DNA of 64,000 nt from Mesorhizobium sp. NZP2077 (GCF_013170805.1 NZ_CP051293.1:248001-312000); one strand, 5' to 3'; positions 1 to 9,174 are shown, counted from the stretch's first letter. Translations and numbers: made by a program. The notes: generated from the sequence alone by a model not told the origin.

Positions 1-298
1 GGGCCAGCGCCAGCATTTCCAGATTGCGCGCGACGATGAGATCGGGCCGCGGCGTGTTCGCAAGCTTTGAACCGATTGAAATCGCGGCTGTCGCCACGGC
101 CACCAGGCGCTGGGCGAATCGGCCGTCTCGCGTCGCGCCAAGGTCGATCGGGCGCAATCCTTCTATGTCGGCAATCGGGGTTTCGGTACGGCGGAAGCCC
201 GCCAGGGTAACCCGGGCGCCGCCCGTCCTGAGCATTGTGATCCGCCGGCGAACCGCCGGATCGGAAACATCGTGCACCAGGTACAAGACATGCAGCAT
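1..298 (-). CDS. Glycosyltransferase (GT4/GT-B type), N-terminal part, cut by window edge
   Basis: Open reading frame on the minus strand that runs off the left edge, so only the first 99 codons are visible. The translation begins MLHVLYLVHDVSDPAVRRR and continues through a beta-alpha pattern to PDLIVARNLEML. This is the usual N-terminal Rossmann half of GT-B retaining glycosyltransferases of polysaccharide clusters. The ATG start is the first in frame after a region with no clear Shine-Dalgarno. It is divergent from the flippase gene, and a TTGCRNTGCA element lies about 50 bases upstream of its start. The donor and acceptor sugars cannot be told, and the catalytic C-terminal half is outside the window. 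Confidence 0.72.
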   Translation of the reverse strand, partial: MLHVLYLVHDVSDPAVRRRITMLRTGGARVTLAGFRRTETPIADIEGLRPIDLGATRDGRFAQRLVAVATAAISIGSKLANTPRPDLIVARNLEMLALA

Positions 299-347
299 GA
301 AAACTCGACCGCTGTTTGACCCCACCCACAGGGATGCTAGTACAGCT

Positions 348-362
348 CTTGCTGCATCGCAA
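348..362 (-). promoter_or_regulatory. TGC-rich operator-like element (TTGCGATGCAGCAAG)
   Basis: Read on the minus strand it is TTGCGATGCAGCAAG. It shares the core TTGCRNTGCA with sites upstream of exoY, exoQ, exoX, the lasso precursor and the coiled-coil gene before exoK. The core resembles the CTGC-N3-GCAG type site described for PhaR (AniA) of alphaproteobacteria. The binding protein is an inference. Confidence 0.45.
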
Positions 363-392
363 CATTTTTGGCGCGGCGATGGACATTTTCTG

Positions 393-407
393 TTGCACTG
401 CAAAATT
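393..407 (+). promoter_or_regulatory. TGC-rich operator-like element (TTGCACTGCAAAATT)
   Basis: TTGC-ACT-GCAA is a perfect inverted repeat followed by an A/T tail. It is almost the same as the exoY site TTGC-GCT-GCAA, and lies about 30 bases from the opposite-strand copy at 348-362. It is the second member of the recurring element set. Confidence 0.45.
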
Positions 408-691
408 ATTGCCGTATCCTGAGTTGGGCGGCGGGCGCAGATTTCCGGGCGGGGATATGCGCAAAAATCAGGAATCCTGAATTTGGAAGCCAGTTCAGTC
501 TATCCGCCATACGGCCTCCTGGTTTGGAGTCGTGTTAGGGCTAGGGCTATCGAGAGCACAATCGCGCAGCCCCTACCATGGCGGTTGCTGTTGTCGTCAG
601 GCGGGCGCGCTCGCGGCTACATGGAAGCCTTATTCATAATCGGCGAGAAATGGAGCCGTTTCGCGGGCATTGATTTCCGAGAGATCAAGAA

Positions 692-2176
692 ATGAAAACC
701 GCTATTAATATAGATGGAAAAACTTACGCACATCTCTCGTCGCGGCGTTCAGTTGCAGCTATGCGAGGGGTGTTCTGGTCCACGATAAACGCAGTCGTGC
801 CTACATTATCCAGCAGCATTGTTTTCATAATCAGCTCTCGCTATCTGATGCCTACCGACTTTGGTCTTGTAGCTCTGGCAGGAAGCTTAGCTGCGTTGGC
901 CAGTGCGTTTGCACCCGGCGCGTTCGGGGAAGCGCTTGTTCAGCGCTCGTCGTTAGACAAGAGCCACTTAGATTCAGTCTTTTGGCTCTGCATGGTGTCT
1001 GCGGCCATTCTGTATGCATTGATCATTATATTTTCTGGGCCAATAGCGAGATTCGTTGATCAGCCTGGCATCGTTGGCCTCCTGCCTCTTCTCGGCTCTC
1101 GTGTTCTATTCGATTTGGGTGCGGCCGTTCCGAATGCGTTGATATCGAGAACGATGTCGTTCGGGCTGATCGCCATGAGAACCACCTTGGCTGCGAGCCT
1201 GTCTGGCGTTGTCTGCGTTTGTATGTTGGTTATGGGCTATGGCTTGTGGGCTCTGGCGGTCTCGCAGCTCTGCCTGTCGATCGTTTCATGCGTTGCGGCG
1301 TTTTGGAGCGCAGGATGGCGACCTGGAATCGAAATCAGGGCGAAGTCGCTTCTGGACGTTGGACGTTACGGCCTTTTCGCTTCAGGAAACCGCTTTCTCC
1401 AGCTTATGAGTTTCGATCAGATTATAATTGGCGCCCTTGTCGGGCCGGCGCCCCTAGGCGTTTTCAACTTTGCGAAGCGCGTTTTTTCCATACTGAACGA
1501 TGTGATAGCAGGGGCACTCGGCGCAGTATCGCACACCTTGCTATCGTCACTTCAGAATGAACGCGACAAGCTCAAGGACGCATTCCTGCTTGGTACTTTT
1601 GCCTCTGCTTCGGTCTCATTTCCGGCTTTTGTCGGCCTTGCGGCCATCGCCGGTGATGCGATACCTTTGATATTCGGATCGCATTGGTCTGAGGCAATTG
1701 CGCCGATACAGGTGTTTTGTTCCATCGGACTTTTAAGTTGCATTGGCGTTCTGCAAAGCTCTCTCATCAATAGCCAAGGCAAAACCGATTGGTGGTTCTG
1801 CTACCAATTGGTGGCGCAGATGCTGAATATTCTTCTCGTCATAGTGTTCTACCGCTACGGTATTCTGGCAGTCGTCTCTGCAATCGCTATCAAGACTTTT
1901 GCGATATGGCCTGTCTCAGTGGCGATGACAGTTAAAACTCTTGATATACCTGCGACAACTTATCTCCGACAATTCGTCTCACCGACATGCGCTGTGGCGC
2001 TGATGCTGATCTCAGTTATATTGGTGAATCGCTACCTTGGGGACGCTTCGTTCAGTATCCGGGCTGCAGGAGAGGTGATCGTCGCAGGACTGGTGTACTC
2101 CGCAGCCCTTGCTTCCATGTCTCATAGCCGGCTCCGATATGTTTTCTCACTTATCAAGAGCAGGGGCCGGAGTTGA
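692..2176 (+). CDS. Oligosaccharide flippase of the Wzx/MOP family
   Basis: A 494-residue, very hydrophobic protein with roughly 12 to 14 predicted membrane segments. It starts near residue 25 (RGVFWSTINAVVPTLSSSIVF) and contains the family signature region SSRYLMPTDFGLVALAGS. Family members move undecaprenyl-diphosphate-linked repeat units from the cytoplasmic to the periplasmic face for Wzy-type polymerisation. It is the first gene of a rightward run whose next gene begins four bases after its stop, so the run is probably one operon. Codon use is more A/T-rich than in the exo genes further right. It could serve a different glycan from ExoY/ExoQ, or take the role of ExoT. Confidence 0.85.
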   Translation: MKTAINIDGKTYAHLSSRRSVAAMRGVFWSTINAVVPTLSSSIVFIISSRYLMPTDFGLVALAGSLAALASAFAPGAFGEALVQRSSLDKSHLDSVFWLCMVSAAILYALIIIFSGPIARFVDQPGIVGLLPLLGSRVLFDLGAAVPNALISRTMSFGLIAMRTTLAASLSGVVCVCMLVMGYGLWALAVSQLCLSIVSCVAAFWSAGWRPGIEIRAKSLLDVGRYGLFASGNRFLQLMSFDQIIIGALVGPAPLGVFNFAKRVFSILNDVIAGALGAVSHTLLSSLQNERDKLKDAFLLGTFASASVSFPAFVGLAAIAGDAIPLIFGSHWSEAIAPIQVFCSIGLLSCIGVLQSSLINSQGKTDWWFCYQLVAQMLNILLVIVFYRYGILAVVSAIAIKTFAIWPVSVAMTVKTLDIPATTYLRQFVSPTCAVALMLISVILVNRYLGDASFSIRAAGEVIVAGLVYSAALASMSHSRLRYVFSLIKSRGRS

Positions 2177-2180
2177 CGTT

Positions 2181-3074
2181 GTGAAACTAACCTATTTTCA
2201 GAGCCCTGTTCCAAATTTTGGTGATGAACTCAACGCCTACATGTGGAGGCAACTCCTCCCTTCCGGCTTTCTTGATGATGACGAAGGTGAACTCTTTGTT
2301 GGAATAGGATCAATTCTGTGGGACTATCATCCAAAAGCCCCACGCAAAATCGTGGTCGGCTCCGGATACGGGGGATACTCGCCTCCCCCAGATGTTCATG
2401 ATGGATCATGGGAGATTGTTTTCGTTCGCGGTCCGCGAACTGCGCAAGTTTTGTCTGTTCCGGAGAAGAGCGCGATTACGGACAGTGCAATCCTTCTTCG
2501 CGCACTACCAATTCCGGCCCCAGCTAAAGACATAGCCATCTCTTTCATGCCGCACTATGAAAGCCTGGACCGGGGATTATGGCGCGAAGTCTGCCGGCTT
2601 GCAGGCGTTCATTTGATAGACCCAACTGCCTCCGTCGAAACGATCCTGTCTGAAATCACACGGACGGGTATTTTGATCACGGAGGCAATGCACGGCGCTA
2701 TCGTGGCGGATGCACTCCGAACCCCTTGGGTCGCCGTTCGCCCCATCCATAAACAACACAGATTCAAATGGTACGATTGGGCCGAGTCTCTCGGACTCAC
2801 TCTCCGTCCCGAAAAACTATTTCCTTCAAGTGCTCGCGAAGTCTGGTCCTTAGCGACTGGAGGGCAGGGAAAGGGTTATGCAAGCAGACTGTTGGGCGGG
2901 TCGCTTGCGCGCCCTGCAAATTTCACCTTGATACACATCGCGGCAGCATCCCTGCACCGGCTTGCTCGTACCACACCTCAACTGAGCGCTGACGGCGCAA
3001 TTCTTAGGGTGACTGAGCAAGCTCAATCAGCGCTGGATAGCTTTGTCCGGCGACGGCAGCTGACGGCGCGTTAA
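2181..3074 (+). CDS. Polysaccharide pyruvyltransferase family protein, ExoV-like
   Basis: Begins V-KLTYFQSPVPNFGDELNAY, the typical start of ExoV-type ketal pyruvyltransferases (PF04230), followed by FVGIGSILW, VRGPRT and the late TEAMHGAIVADALRTPW motif. I chose the GTG start because it follows the flippase stop by four bases behind the purine-rich GGGGCCGGAG. A longer open frame from 2109 would add 24 residues inside the flippase gene. The protein would add pyruvate from phosphoenolpyruvate to a sugar of the lipid-linked repeat unit on the cytoplasmic side. The 297-residue length fits the family. Confidence 0.82.
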   Translation: MKLTYFQSPVPNFGDELNAYMWRQLLPSGFLDDDEGELFVGIGSILWDYHPKAPRKIVVGSGYGGYSPPPDVHDGSWEIVFVRGPRTAQVLSVPEKSAITDSAILLRALPIPAPAKDIAISFMPHYESLDRGLWREVCRLAGVHLIDPTASVETILSEITRTGILITEAMHGAIVADALRTPWVAVRPIHKQHRFKWYDWAESLGLTLRPEKLFPSSAREVWSLATGGQGKGYASRLLGGSLARPANFTLIHIAAASLHRLARTTPQLSADGAILRVTEQAQSALDSFVRRRQLTAR

Positions 3075-3090
3075 ATGCAAGGTGACACAC

Positions 3091-4119
3091 ATGGATCCAA
3101 ATAGCTCAGTAAATGTAGCTGTAATTATCCCGTTCTTTCAAAGAGAAAGGGGGGTTTTACAAAGAGCCCTGCGATCTGTGGCAGCACAAACGCTTATGCC
3201 GACGATTGCCATGACAGTCTTTTTGGTGGACGACGGTTCTCCGGTTCCCGTCAGTGAAGAGGTTGAGGCATTCGATATACCGGCTCCCCACCAGCTTGTC
3301 ATCTTGAAGCAGCAAAATACCGGACCAGGCGGAGCGCGCAACTGCGCACTTGACAATATAGATCCGGCCCACTTTGATTTTGTTGCGTTTCTAGATTCTG
3401 ATGACGAATGGTTACCGTGCCACTTAAGCCAAGCTCTTATTTCTCTAGGCGATGAATTTGACTTTTACTTTTGTGATCATACTCGATTTGATACAAAACA
3501 AAGTTGGTTTGATGATCTTGATGTCACCACGGCTTGGAAAAATTCTAGAGAAACCTATTTACGCCAACTTGATGACAGGGATTCTGTTTTTATAGTCGAT
3601 CCTGATGACCTCTTTTTGGGATTGCTGAAAGAATATCTTAGCCAGACTTCGACAGTTGTCTTTCGTTTTCCAAATCATTCCGGGCTGCGGTTTGACACCG
3701 AGCTCAGAAATGCCGGAGAGGATCATCTTTTCTGGCTATCTCTTGCATCATCTTCATGCGCAGTAATCTCTTTTGACAGCAACGTCTATTGCGGGAAGGG
3801 CGTTAATATTTACTATAGCGCCTTTGATTGGAATTTGAAAAGCTCGGTCGATCGATATGGTTACTTGGTGCTATTTTATTTAAAGATCAGGTCGAAATTC
3901 CCATTGAACGCGGCGGGTCAGTCTATAAATAATGATAATATACGCATATTCTCACGCACATATTCGTATCTATTTTTTAGATTATTCTTTAAAGGAAAAT
4001 TTCCTAATATTTCCGTCACAAAAACGATACTTCATAAATCAATTTATATCGTTTTGTTGATGCCTCTTAATTTCATTATTTCAGCAATAAGTGGTCTCGA
4101 CAAAAGACGCAGTTGGTAA
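3091..4119 (+). CDS. Glycosyltransferase family 2, ExoW/ExoU-like
   Basis: GT-A fold start VNVAVIIPFFQRERGVLQ, then VFLVDDGSPVP, NTGPGGARNCALD and the metal-binding LDSDDEW near residues 101-106, followed by AGEDHLFWL. These are the ordered motifs of inverting GT2 enzymes that add sugars to lipid-linked repeat units. The ATG is preferred over an in-frame GTG nine bases earlier because AAGGTG sits about eight bases before it. The last third is markedly A/T-rich and ends in a hydrophobic helix (IYIVLLMPLNFIISAI), which may anchor it to the membrane. The base composition differs from the surrounding exo genes and suggests acquisition by transfer. Confidence 0.82.
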   Translation: MDPNSSVNVAVIIPFFQRERGVLQRALRSVAAQTLMPTIAMTVFLVDDGSPVPVSEEVEAFDIPAPHQLVILKQQNTGPGGARNCALDNIDPAHFDFVAFLDSDDEWLPCHLSQALISLGDEFDFYFCDHTRFDTKQSWFDDLDVTTAWKNSRETYLRQLDDRDSVFIVDPDDLFLGLLKEYLSQTSTVVFRFPNHSGLRFDTELRNAGEDHLFWLSLASSSCAVISFDSNVYCGKGVNIYYSAFDWNLKSSVDRYGYLVLFYLKIRSKFPLNAAGQSINNDNIRIFSRTYSYLFFRLFFKGKFPNISVTKTILHKSIYIVLLMPLNFIISAISGLDKRRSW

Positions 4120-4153
4120 TCGAATATAACTTCGAGAAATTTTGGATTTTTTC

Positions 4154-4975
4154 ATGACACTGGCGCCCCCTGACCAGCCTCAGATTATCGACTTCATAAT
4201 TCCCGTCCGACATCCTACTACGGTTGTTGATTGGGAGGTCGTTAAGAAGAATCTTAGCGAAACTATCAAATCGATTTCCGCACAAACTGCACCGAATTGG
4301 CGCGCGGTGATCATTGCGAACGACTGTGCCGATCTACCTGAAACACCTCCAGGATTTACGGTTCGTCGCGTGAATTTTCCACCTAAATTCTTGCCATCCC
4401 GAGATGTCGATCCGGAAGCCTTCTTCGAGGCCGTCCGATCCGACAAGGGACGTAGAATACTGGAAGGGTTCAAAGAATTGAAGCCGTCCAGCTATGTCAT
4501 GATAGTCGACTACGACGACTTCATCAGCAATCGTCTGGCCGCTCATGTCGCTGACAAAAAGGCCGCAAACGGGTGGTACTTCAGCACCGGATATGTATAC
4601 AGCGGCTCGCGTCTGACATATATCTATCATGATTTTTTTGAGTTTTGTGGGACATCGCTCATCATACGCGCGGATTTGTTCGGGCTGCCCGATGACCTGA
4701 GCCAAGTTCCCGAACTTATAGTTCGAAGGAATCTCGGCAGCCACAAATTTATCACAAAGGATTTAGAGGCACGAGGCCAAGCGCTAGAGTCCCTGCCGTA
4801 CCCAGGCGCAGTATATCGGGTCGGACATCAGGGCACGACAAGCGGTTCGCGAAAGTTGCTATCTGAAATGCTGCCTCGATGGATGCTTCGGCATCGCCCC
4901 ATTGAGTATGTCAGAAGGGCTACGCGGTTTAGATGGATGACAGCATCCAGGCGGCGGGAATTTTCGATCCCCTGA
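4154..4975 (+). CDS. GT-A fold glycosyltransferase of uncertain family
   Basis: About 273 residues. It opens with IIDFIIPVRHPTTVVDW, then ISAQTAPNWRAVIIANDC and MIVDYDDFISNRLA. The DYDD near residues 119-122 is a likely metal and nucleotide-sugar site. A later GTSLIIRADLFGLP loop resembles acceptor regions of GT2-like enzymes. There is an upstream in-frame TTG at 4142, but GAGAAA lies too close to it, so the ATG is taken as the start with modest certainty. It is the last gene of the rightward low-GC polysaccharide run and is convergent with ugd. The sugar specificity is not readable. Confidence 0.65.
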   Translation: MTLAPPDQPQIIDFIIPVRHPTTVVDWEVVKKNLSETIKSISAQTAPNWRAVIIANDCADLPETPPGFTVRRVNFPPKFLPSRDVDPEAFFEAVRSDKGRRILEGFKELKPSSYVMIVDYDDFISNRLAAHVADKKAANGWYFSTGYVYSGSRLTYIYHDFFEFCGTSLIIRADLFGLPDDLSQVPELIVRRNLGSHKFITKDLEARGQALESLPYPGAVYRVGHQGTTSGSRKLLSEMLPRWMLRHRPIEYVRRATRFRWMTASRRREFSIP

Positions 4976-5060
4976 AAGCTTGAGCACTGCTTTGATTATG
5001 TCTCGCCACCAAGTCTGCCTAATTTGACTACCGCAGCGGTGAAAATTTCATGTTGTTGCG

Positions 5061-6392
5061 TCACGCCGCCATTCTGCCGATCGAGTGATATTCTATGCCG
5101 TGGCGTGCCACGACCTTGGGGTCGTAGAGGTTGCGGCCGTCGAAGATCACCGGCGTGGTCAGCGCGTCTTTCAGCGCATCAAAGGATGGGGCTCGAAAAC
5201 TCTTCCATTCGGTGGCGATGAGCAGCGCATCGGCGCCGCGCAAGGCCGCTTCCTTGGTGCCGCACAGAAGCAGGTCGTCGCGCAGGCCATAGATGGCCTG
5301 GCATTCCTGCATCGCCTCGGGATCATAGGCCTGCACATTGGCACCGGCGTTCCAGAGCGCCTCCATCAGGACACGCGCCGGCGCTTCGCGCATGTCGTCG
5401 GTGTTAGGCTTGAAGGCCAGGCCCCAGAGCGCAAAGGTCTTGCCCTTGAGACTGCCCTTGAAGTAGCGGTTCACCTTGTCGAACAGCACGGATTTCTGGT
5501 CGTTGTTGCGCTCCTCGACGGCACGCAGCAGCTTGGCGTCGAACTTGACGCCCTCGGCCGTCTTGATCAGGGCGCGGACGTCCTTGGGAAAGCACGAGCC
5601 GCCATAGCCGAGGCCCGGATAGATGAAGTGGTAGCCGATGCGCGGGTCGCTGCCGATGCCCTTGCGCACCTCCTCGATATCGGCGCCGAGCTGTTCAGCC
5701 AGATTGGCCATCTCGTTCATAAAGCTGATCTTGGTCGCCAGCATGCAGTTGGCGGCGTATTTCGTGAATTCGGCGCTGCGCACGTCCATCACGATTATCT
5801 TCTCGTGGTTGCGGTTGAAGGGCGCATAGAGCTCGCGCATCACCGCCTCGGTCTCTTCGCTGTCGGTGCCGACGATGATGCGGTCCGGCTTCATGCAGTC
5901 GGCGACGGCCGAGCCTTCCTTGAGGAATTCGGGATTGGAGGCGACGTCGAAGCCCAAATCCTCGCGCCCTCGCTTCTTCAGCGTCTCGGCGATCCTGGCT
6001 TTCACCTTCTCACAGGTTCCGACCGGCACGGTCGATTTACCGACGACGATCTTGGCGCTATCCATCTCGCGGCCGATGGTCTCGGCGACCGCCAGCACAT
6101 ATTTGAGGTCGGCCGAACCGTCCTCGCCGGGCGGCGTGCCGACCGCGATCATCTGGATTTCACCGTGCCGGACGGCGGCGGCGGCATCGGTGGTGAACTT
6201 GATGCGGCCGGCGGCGTGATTCTCCCTGACGATGCTTTCGAGGCCTGGTTCGAAGATCGGTATGAAGCCCTGGTTGAGCCGCTCCACCTTGTTTGCGTCG
6301 ATGTCGACACAAACAACCTGGTGGCCAACCTCAGCAAGCACAGCCGCCTGCACAAGGCCGACATAGCCAATTCCAAACACCGTCAAGTTCAT
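5061..6392 (-). CDS. ugd: UDP-glucose 6-dehydrogenase
   Basis: Oxidises UDP-glucose to UDP-glucuronate with two NAD+, supplying an acidic sugar for exopolysaccharide. The 443 residues show the N-terminal nucleotide fold ([20 protein letters not shown]), GKSTVPVGT near 118-126, [10 protein letters not shown] near 153-162 and the catalytic GGSCFPKD with Cys267. A C-terminal UDP-binding domain carries [16 protein letters not shown]. The length is normal for bacterial Ugd/RkpK. It is followed downstream on the same strand by nothing close and preceded by exoK 49 bases away in the opposite sense of reading, so it may have its own promoter or read from exoK. Confidence 0.96.
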   Translation of the reverse strand: MNLTVFGIGYVGLVQAAVLAEVGHQVVCVDIDANKVERLNQGFIPIFEPGLESIVRENHAAGRIKFTTDAAAAVRHGEIQMIAVGTPPGEDGSADLKYVLAVAETIGREMDSAKIVVGKSTVPVGTCEKVKARIAETLKKRGREDLGFDVASNPEFLKEGSAVADCMKPDRIIVGTDSEETEAVMRELYAPFNRNHEKIIVMDVRSAEFTKYAANCMLATKISFMNEMANLAEQLGADIEEVRKGIGSDPRIGYHFIYPGLGYGGSCFPKDVRALIKTAEGVKFDAKLLRAVEERNNDQKSVLFDKVNRYFKGSLKGKTFALWGLAFKPNTDDMREAPARVLMEALWNAGANVQAYDPEAMQECQAIYGLRDDLLLCGTKEAALRGADALLIATEWKSFRAPSFDALKDALTTPVIFDGRNLYDPKVVARHGIEYHSIGRMAA

Positions 6393-6441
6393 TCGGTCTC
6401 ATTCCCATCCATGGCCGCGAACCGTTTTGGGTCCGGCCGGT

Positions 6442-7323
6442 TCAATTGGTCTTTCCCAACTCTTTTACGCTGCATACGAGCGATTCGGGAAACTGGCACG
6501 GCTTGCCGAGTGCGGTGAAGGCAACGCGCTCGATCTGCAGCGAAAGCTTGCGGCCCGGATCGGCGAACGCACCCATCCAGCCCTTCAGGGTATCACTGCC
6601 CCAAAGGCTGAAGAATATCTTCTGCGCATGGCTGGGCAGCTTTGCCGGATCGGTGATGGTGTTTACCAGTTGGCCGTTCACGTACCAGCGCAAACTGTCC
6701 TTCTCCCAGACGAAGGCGTAATCGTTGAAGGCCTTGTCGGTGCCGCCCGGCACCTCGACGAGCTTCTCGTTCTTGCCCTTGCCGTCGATATAGGCGTTGA
6801 CCTGCACCTTGGAGGTGTCCTTGGTCAGAATCTCGAAGTCGATCTCGTCCCAGGGCTGCTTGTCGGATGGGCCGATATAGGAAAAGAACGCTGCGTTGAG
6901 GCCTGAACCGGTGTCGGTCTTCAGCCGCGCCTCATAGGTGCCGTAGCCGAAGCGCTGCTTGGTCTGGATCTCGCCACAAGCGAACTCGCGATCCTTCAGC
7001 TTCTGCTTTTCGAAGCCAAGCGACAGCACCCCGTCGGAAAGCGCGACCAGCCCCTTCGACCAGGTGCAATTCTGATGGCTGCCATTGTTCCAGCCATCGG
7101 ACACATACCAGCGCGACCGATCGAAGCTCTGGAAATCATCGACGAAAGAGGGATCGGACTGGATATCCTGTGCATGAGCAGGGACAGCCGAGAGGCTGCC
7201 AAGAGCGGCCAGCAATAGCGCACCGATCAAACCCAATCGCCGCAGGCCGGCTTGCCGGGTCCGGTGCGCGAAGGGCGGTGCATCAATTGCTGTCGTGGAC
7301 GTGGTTTTCGGATTCGAATTCAT
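6442..7323 (-). CDS. exoK: Secreted GH16 endo-beta-glycanase, ExoK-like
   Basis: A 293-residue GH16 enzyme with an N-terminal signal peptide (hydrophobic core LGLIGALLLAALGSLSAV, cleavage after AHA near residue 51). The catalytic motif WDEIDFEI places the nucleophile at Glu160 and the acid/base at Glu164. ExoK of Sinorhizobium meliloti trims nascent succinoglycan to low-molecular-weight chains. The open frame extends 68 codons further upstream, but MNSNPK is preceded by AAAGGTGAG and begins the plausible secretory leader. It lies downstream of the coiled-coil gene on the same strand. Confidence 0.9.
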   Translation of the reverse strand: MNSNPKTTSTTAIDAPPFAHRTRQAGLRRLGLIGALLLAALGSLSAVPAHAQDIQSDPSFVDDFQSFDRSRWYVSDGWNNGSHQNCTWSKGLVALSDGVLSLGFEKQKLKDREFACGEIQTKQRFGYGTYEARLKTDTGSGLNAAFFSYIGPSDKQPWDEIDFEILTKDTSKVQVNAYIDGKGKNEKLVEVPGGTDKAFNDYAFVWEKDSLRWYVNGQLVNTITDPAKLPSHAQKIFFSLWGSDTLKGWMGAFADPGRKLSLQIERVAFTALGKPCQFPESLVCSVKELGKTN

Positions 7324-7462
7324 ACCAAACTCACCTTTGTGCTGTGCGTCCCCAACCCAAAGTCGACGTTTGAACCGCTTCCAAACGGGCCAACCTTGGC
7401 CTCCTCTTTGACCCTCCCGAAATCCCTCTCCTGCCTTGCATCCTTGCAGCGCGCCTTCACGG

Positions 7463-7864
7463 TCACGCCCGGCCGGCGCCCGTAGGCCTGGCGAAATCAA
7501 CCGCAGCGGCCGAATCGGACGCGCCATTCTCGTCGAAGACCGTATCCAGCGAATGACGGAGGGCCCTCATCATGCCGTTCTGGCGCGACAGCGCCGCGAT
7601 GCGGCGCTCGCAATTCAGGATCGACTGCGTCAGCGCGCTGACTTCGGATGACCGGCGATCAGTGGTGGATCCGTTTTCCATCGCTTCGACGAGAAAGGCC
7701 GCGTTTGTCGCCGTCTTGCGGTAGCGGCTCTCCAGGCCGGTTCTCTCGGCCTCGATCTCGGCTGCGATCTGTTCGAACAGTTTCGCCAGCCGGTCGAGGC
7801 GCGCTATGTCGGCCTGCCGGTCGCGGGCAGGATCCCTTGATCTGAAGCCGAATATCGAGGCCAT
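7463..7864 (-). CDS. Small coiled-coil protein of unknown function, exo-linked
   Basis: 133 residues and no recognised domain. From about residue 15 to 100 the sequence is rich in Ala, Glu, Leu and Arg with heptad-like spacing (ARLDRLAKLFEQIAAEIEAER, then SALTQSILNCERRIAALSRQ), so a helical coiled coil is likely. There is no signal peptide or membrane segment. Its codon use follows the local coding pattern, it begins with a clean ATG, and it sits between the ExoU-like gene and exoK on the same strand. A TTGCRNTGCA element lies about 150 bases upstream. The function is unknown. Confidence 0.6.
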   Translation of the reverse strand: MASIFGFRSRDPARDRQADIARLDRLAKLFEQIAAEIEAERTGLESRYRKTATNAAFLVEAMENGSTTDRRSSEVSALTQSILNCERRIAALSRQNGMMRALRHSLDTVFDENGASDSAAAVDFARPTGAGRA

Positions 7865-8017
7865 GGGCTTAAATTCCTGTCATCGCCGGCTTGCATGCCG
7901 GGAACCTGGCCAATCCCCGCAGGCGGGGTTGAAAAACTCGTACCGCATCGTCCAACTCCACCGGTGGGAGAGACTTCGGACCAATCCGATCGGGGGCCAG
8001 TTCGGTTGGTCATTCAA

Positions 8018-8032
8018 TTTGCTGCAACGCAA
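8018..8032 (-). promoter_or_regulatory. TGC-rich operator-like element (TTGCGTTGCAGCAAA)
   Basis: Minus-strand reading TTGCGTTGCAGCAAA matches the TTGCRNTGCA core and the GCAGCAA tail of the site at 348-362. It lies in the 287-base gap between the ExoU-like gene and the coiled-coil/exoK pair, in the right orientation to act on the latter. Confidence 0.45.
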
Positions 8033-8151
8033 CATAGACTGCCATTCCCGGAGCCGGGAGGCAACCACCCAATTCGTAAACTCATAAATCCGGTGGAAAT
8101 GCTTGCAGGCGAGCGTGCAGTCTGCGGCCAAAACGGGGCATTTCCCGCGCC

Positions 8152-9174
8152 TTACCGCTCCTTGCCCGCGCTGGTCCCGGCCATTAGGAAACGCAGCGGC
8201 GGCACATGCTTTTGCCCGGAGACAAGGCCAACGCGCCGAAACAGCGCCTCGAGCTTGTCGGACGCCACGCCCTGGACGATGGGGACAAGGTTGGATTGGC
8301 TTGCGAAGGCATAGGCCGCGGCCGAAGCCAGGCCGCGCTCGGCCTTCACGTCGAGGAAATTGCGCAGCCGGTATTTGTCGCGCACATGCCGCTCGTGCCG
8401 CCGCAGCACCGCCTTGGAGCCTTCCGGCAGGCTGTCGATCGCCAGCAGCGCCAGATCGGCATCGGCGAGCCGCTTCAAATCCTGCGTCTTGTGACGACCG
8501 CTGAGCGAATCGGCGCGCACGATGGCGCCGTAGCCGCAGGAGCGGATGACCTTGAACCGTGCCCCGTGAGCCACCGCGCGGGCATAGAGTTCGTAGTCCT
8601 CGCCCAGCCGCAGGCTCTCATCGTAGCGCAATCGGTGCCGGTCGAGGAAGGCGCGACTAATCACCGGCTTCAGGAAGCCAAGCTCGCCTCTCTGCACGCG
8701 ACGCCTGGAGATGTTGCCTTCGACGAAGCGCTCGAAGTCGAGGAATTCCGGCTCGGCGGCGAAATCCGGGGCGACGATTTTCGTTACGTCACTCGTCGCA
8801 TCATCCCTGATGAGCATGATGTTGTCGGCCGCGAAATCCCAGTCGGCGGCGGCAAACAGGTTGCCGAACCGGCCCTCGAGGAAAAAATCGTCAGCGTCCA
8901 GAATGCTGATGAACGGCGCTTTCGAGCCGGCGATCGCGGCATTGCGGGCGAAGGACGGGCCGCGATTGACGTCGAGGCGCATGACCTTTAGCCGGGCACT
9001 GCCATCGTCGGCGGAGCGGGCGATCGCGGCCGTATCGTCGGTGGAGCCGTCGTCGACGACGACGACCTCGGTCACCTCAGGTTCGCGCAACGCGGATGCG
9101 ATGGCGACCGCGATCGTGCGCCCCGCATTTTTGGCCGCGATGATCACGCAGACCTCGGATTTCGTCATCGACAT
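8152..9174 (-). CDS. Glycosyltransferase family 2, ExoU-like
   Basis: A 340-residue GT2: VCVIIAAKNAGRTIAVAI, VVVVDDGSTDDT near 37-48, NRGPSFARNAAI, and the metal site ILDADDFFL with DADD near 93-96, then GEDYELYARAVAHG. It would transfer a sugar to the lipid-linked repeat unit in the cytoplasm. The chosen ATG has AAGAGG eight bases upstream. A longer alternative starts at 9243 and overlaps the preceding stop as ATGA. In Sinorhizobium exoU neighbours exoX. Here the lasso cluster lies between them, and the gene follows the nucleotidyltransferase by 65 bases, so it may be co-transcribed with it. Confidence 0.83.
   Translation of the reverse strand: MSMTKSEVCVIIAAKNAGRTIAVAIASALREPEVTEVVVVDDGSTDDTAAIARSADDGSARLKVMRLDVNRGPSFARNAAIAGSKAPFISILDADDFFLEGRFGNLFAAADWDFAADNIMLIRDDATSDVTKIVAPDFAAEPEFLDFERFVEGNISRRRVQRGELGFLKPVISRAFLDRHRLRYDESLRLGEDYELYARAVAHGARFKVIRSCGYGAIVRADSLSGRHKTQDLKRLADADLALLAIDSLPEGSKAVLRRHERHVRDKYRLRNFLDVKAERGLASAAAYAFASQSNLVPIVQGVASDKLEALFRRVGLVSGQKHVPPLRFLMAGTSAGKER

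Larger units (their letters stand above)
299..691. other. Divergent intergenic region with two TTGCRNTGCA elements
   Basis: About 390 bases separating the truncated glycosyltransferase (leftward) from the flippase (rightward). It contains two 15-base TGC-rich elements at 348-362 and 393-407. The short open frames here have no recognisable protein and no good ribosome binding site, so I read the stretch as promoter and leader DNA. Confidence 0.5.

Noticed and set aside
24..422. 132-residue plus-strand frame at the left edge
   Set aside because: It is Arg- and Pro-rich with no family resemblance, and it lies opposite the better-supported glycosyltransferase on the minus strand.
483..695. 70-residue frame before the flippase
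   Set aside because: No ribosome site, no similarity, and it overlaps the flippase start; treated as promoter DNA.
2109..2180. Longer N-terminus for the ExoV-like protein
   Set aside because: The extra 24 residues lie inside the flippase gene, and the family start VKLTYF begins at 2181 with a good ribosome site.
5085..6518. Large open frame opposite ugd
   Set aside because: It is antisense to a gene with full catalytic motifs, and the amino-acid composition is that of a high-GC shadow frame.
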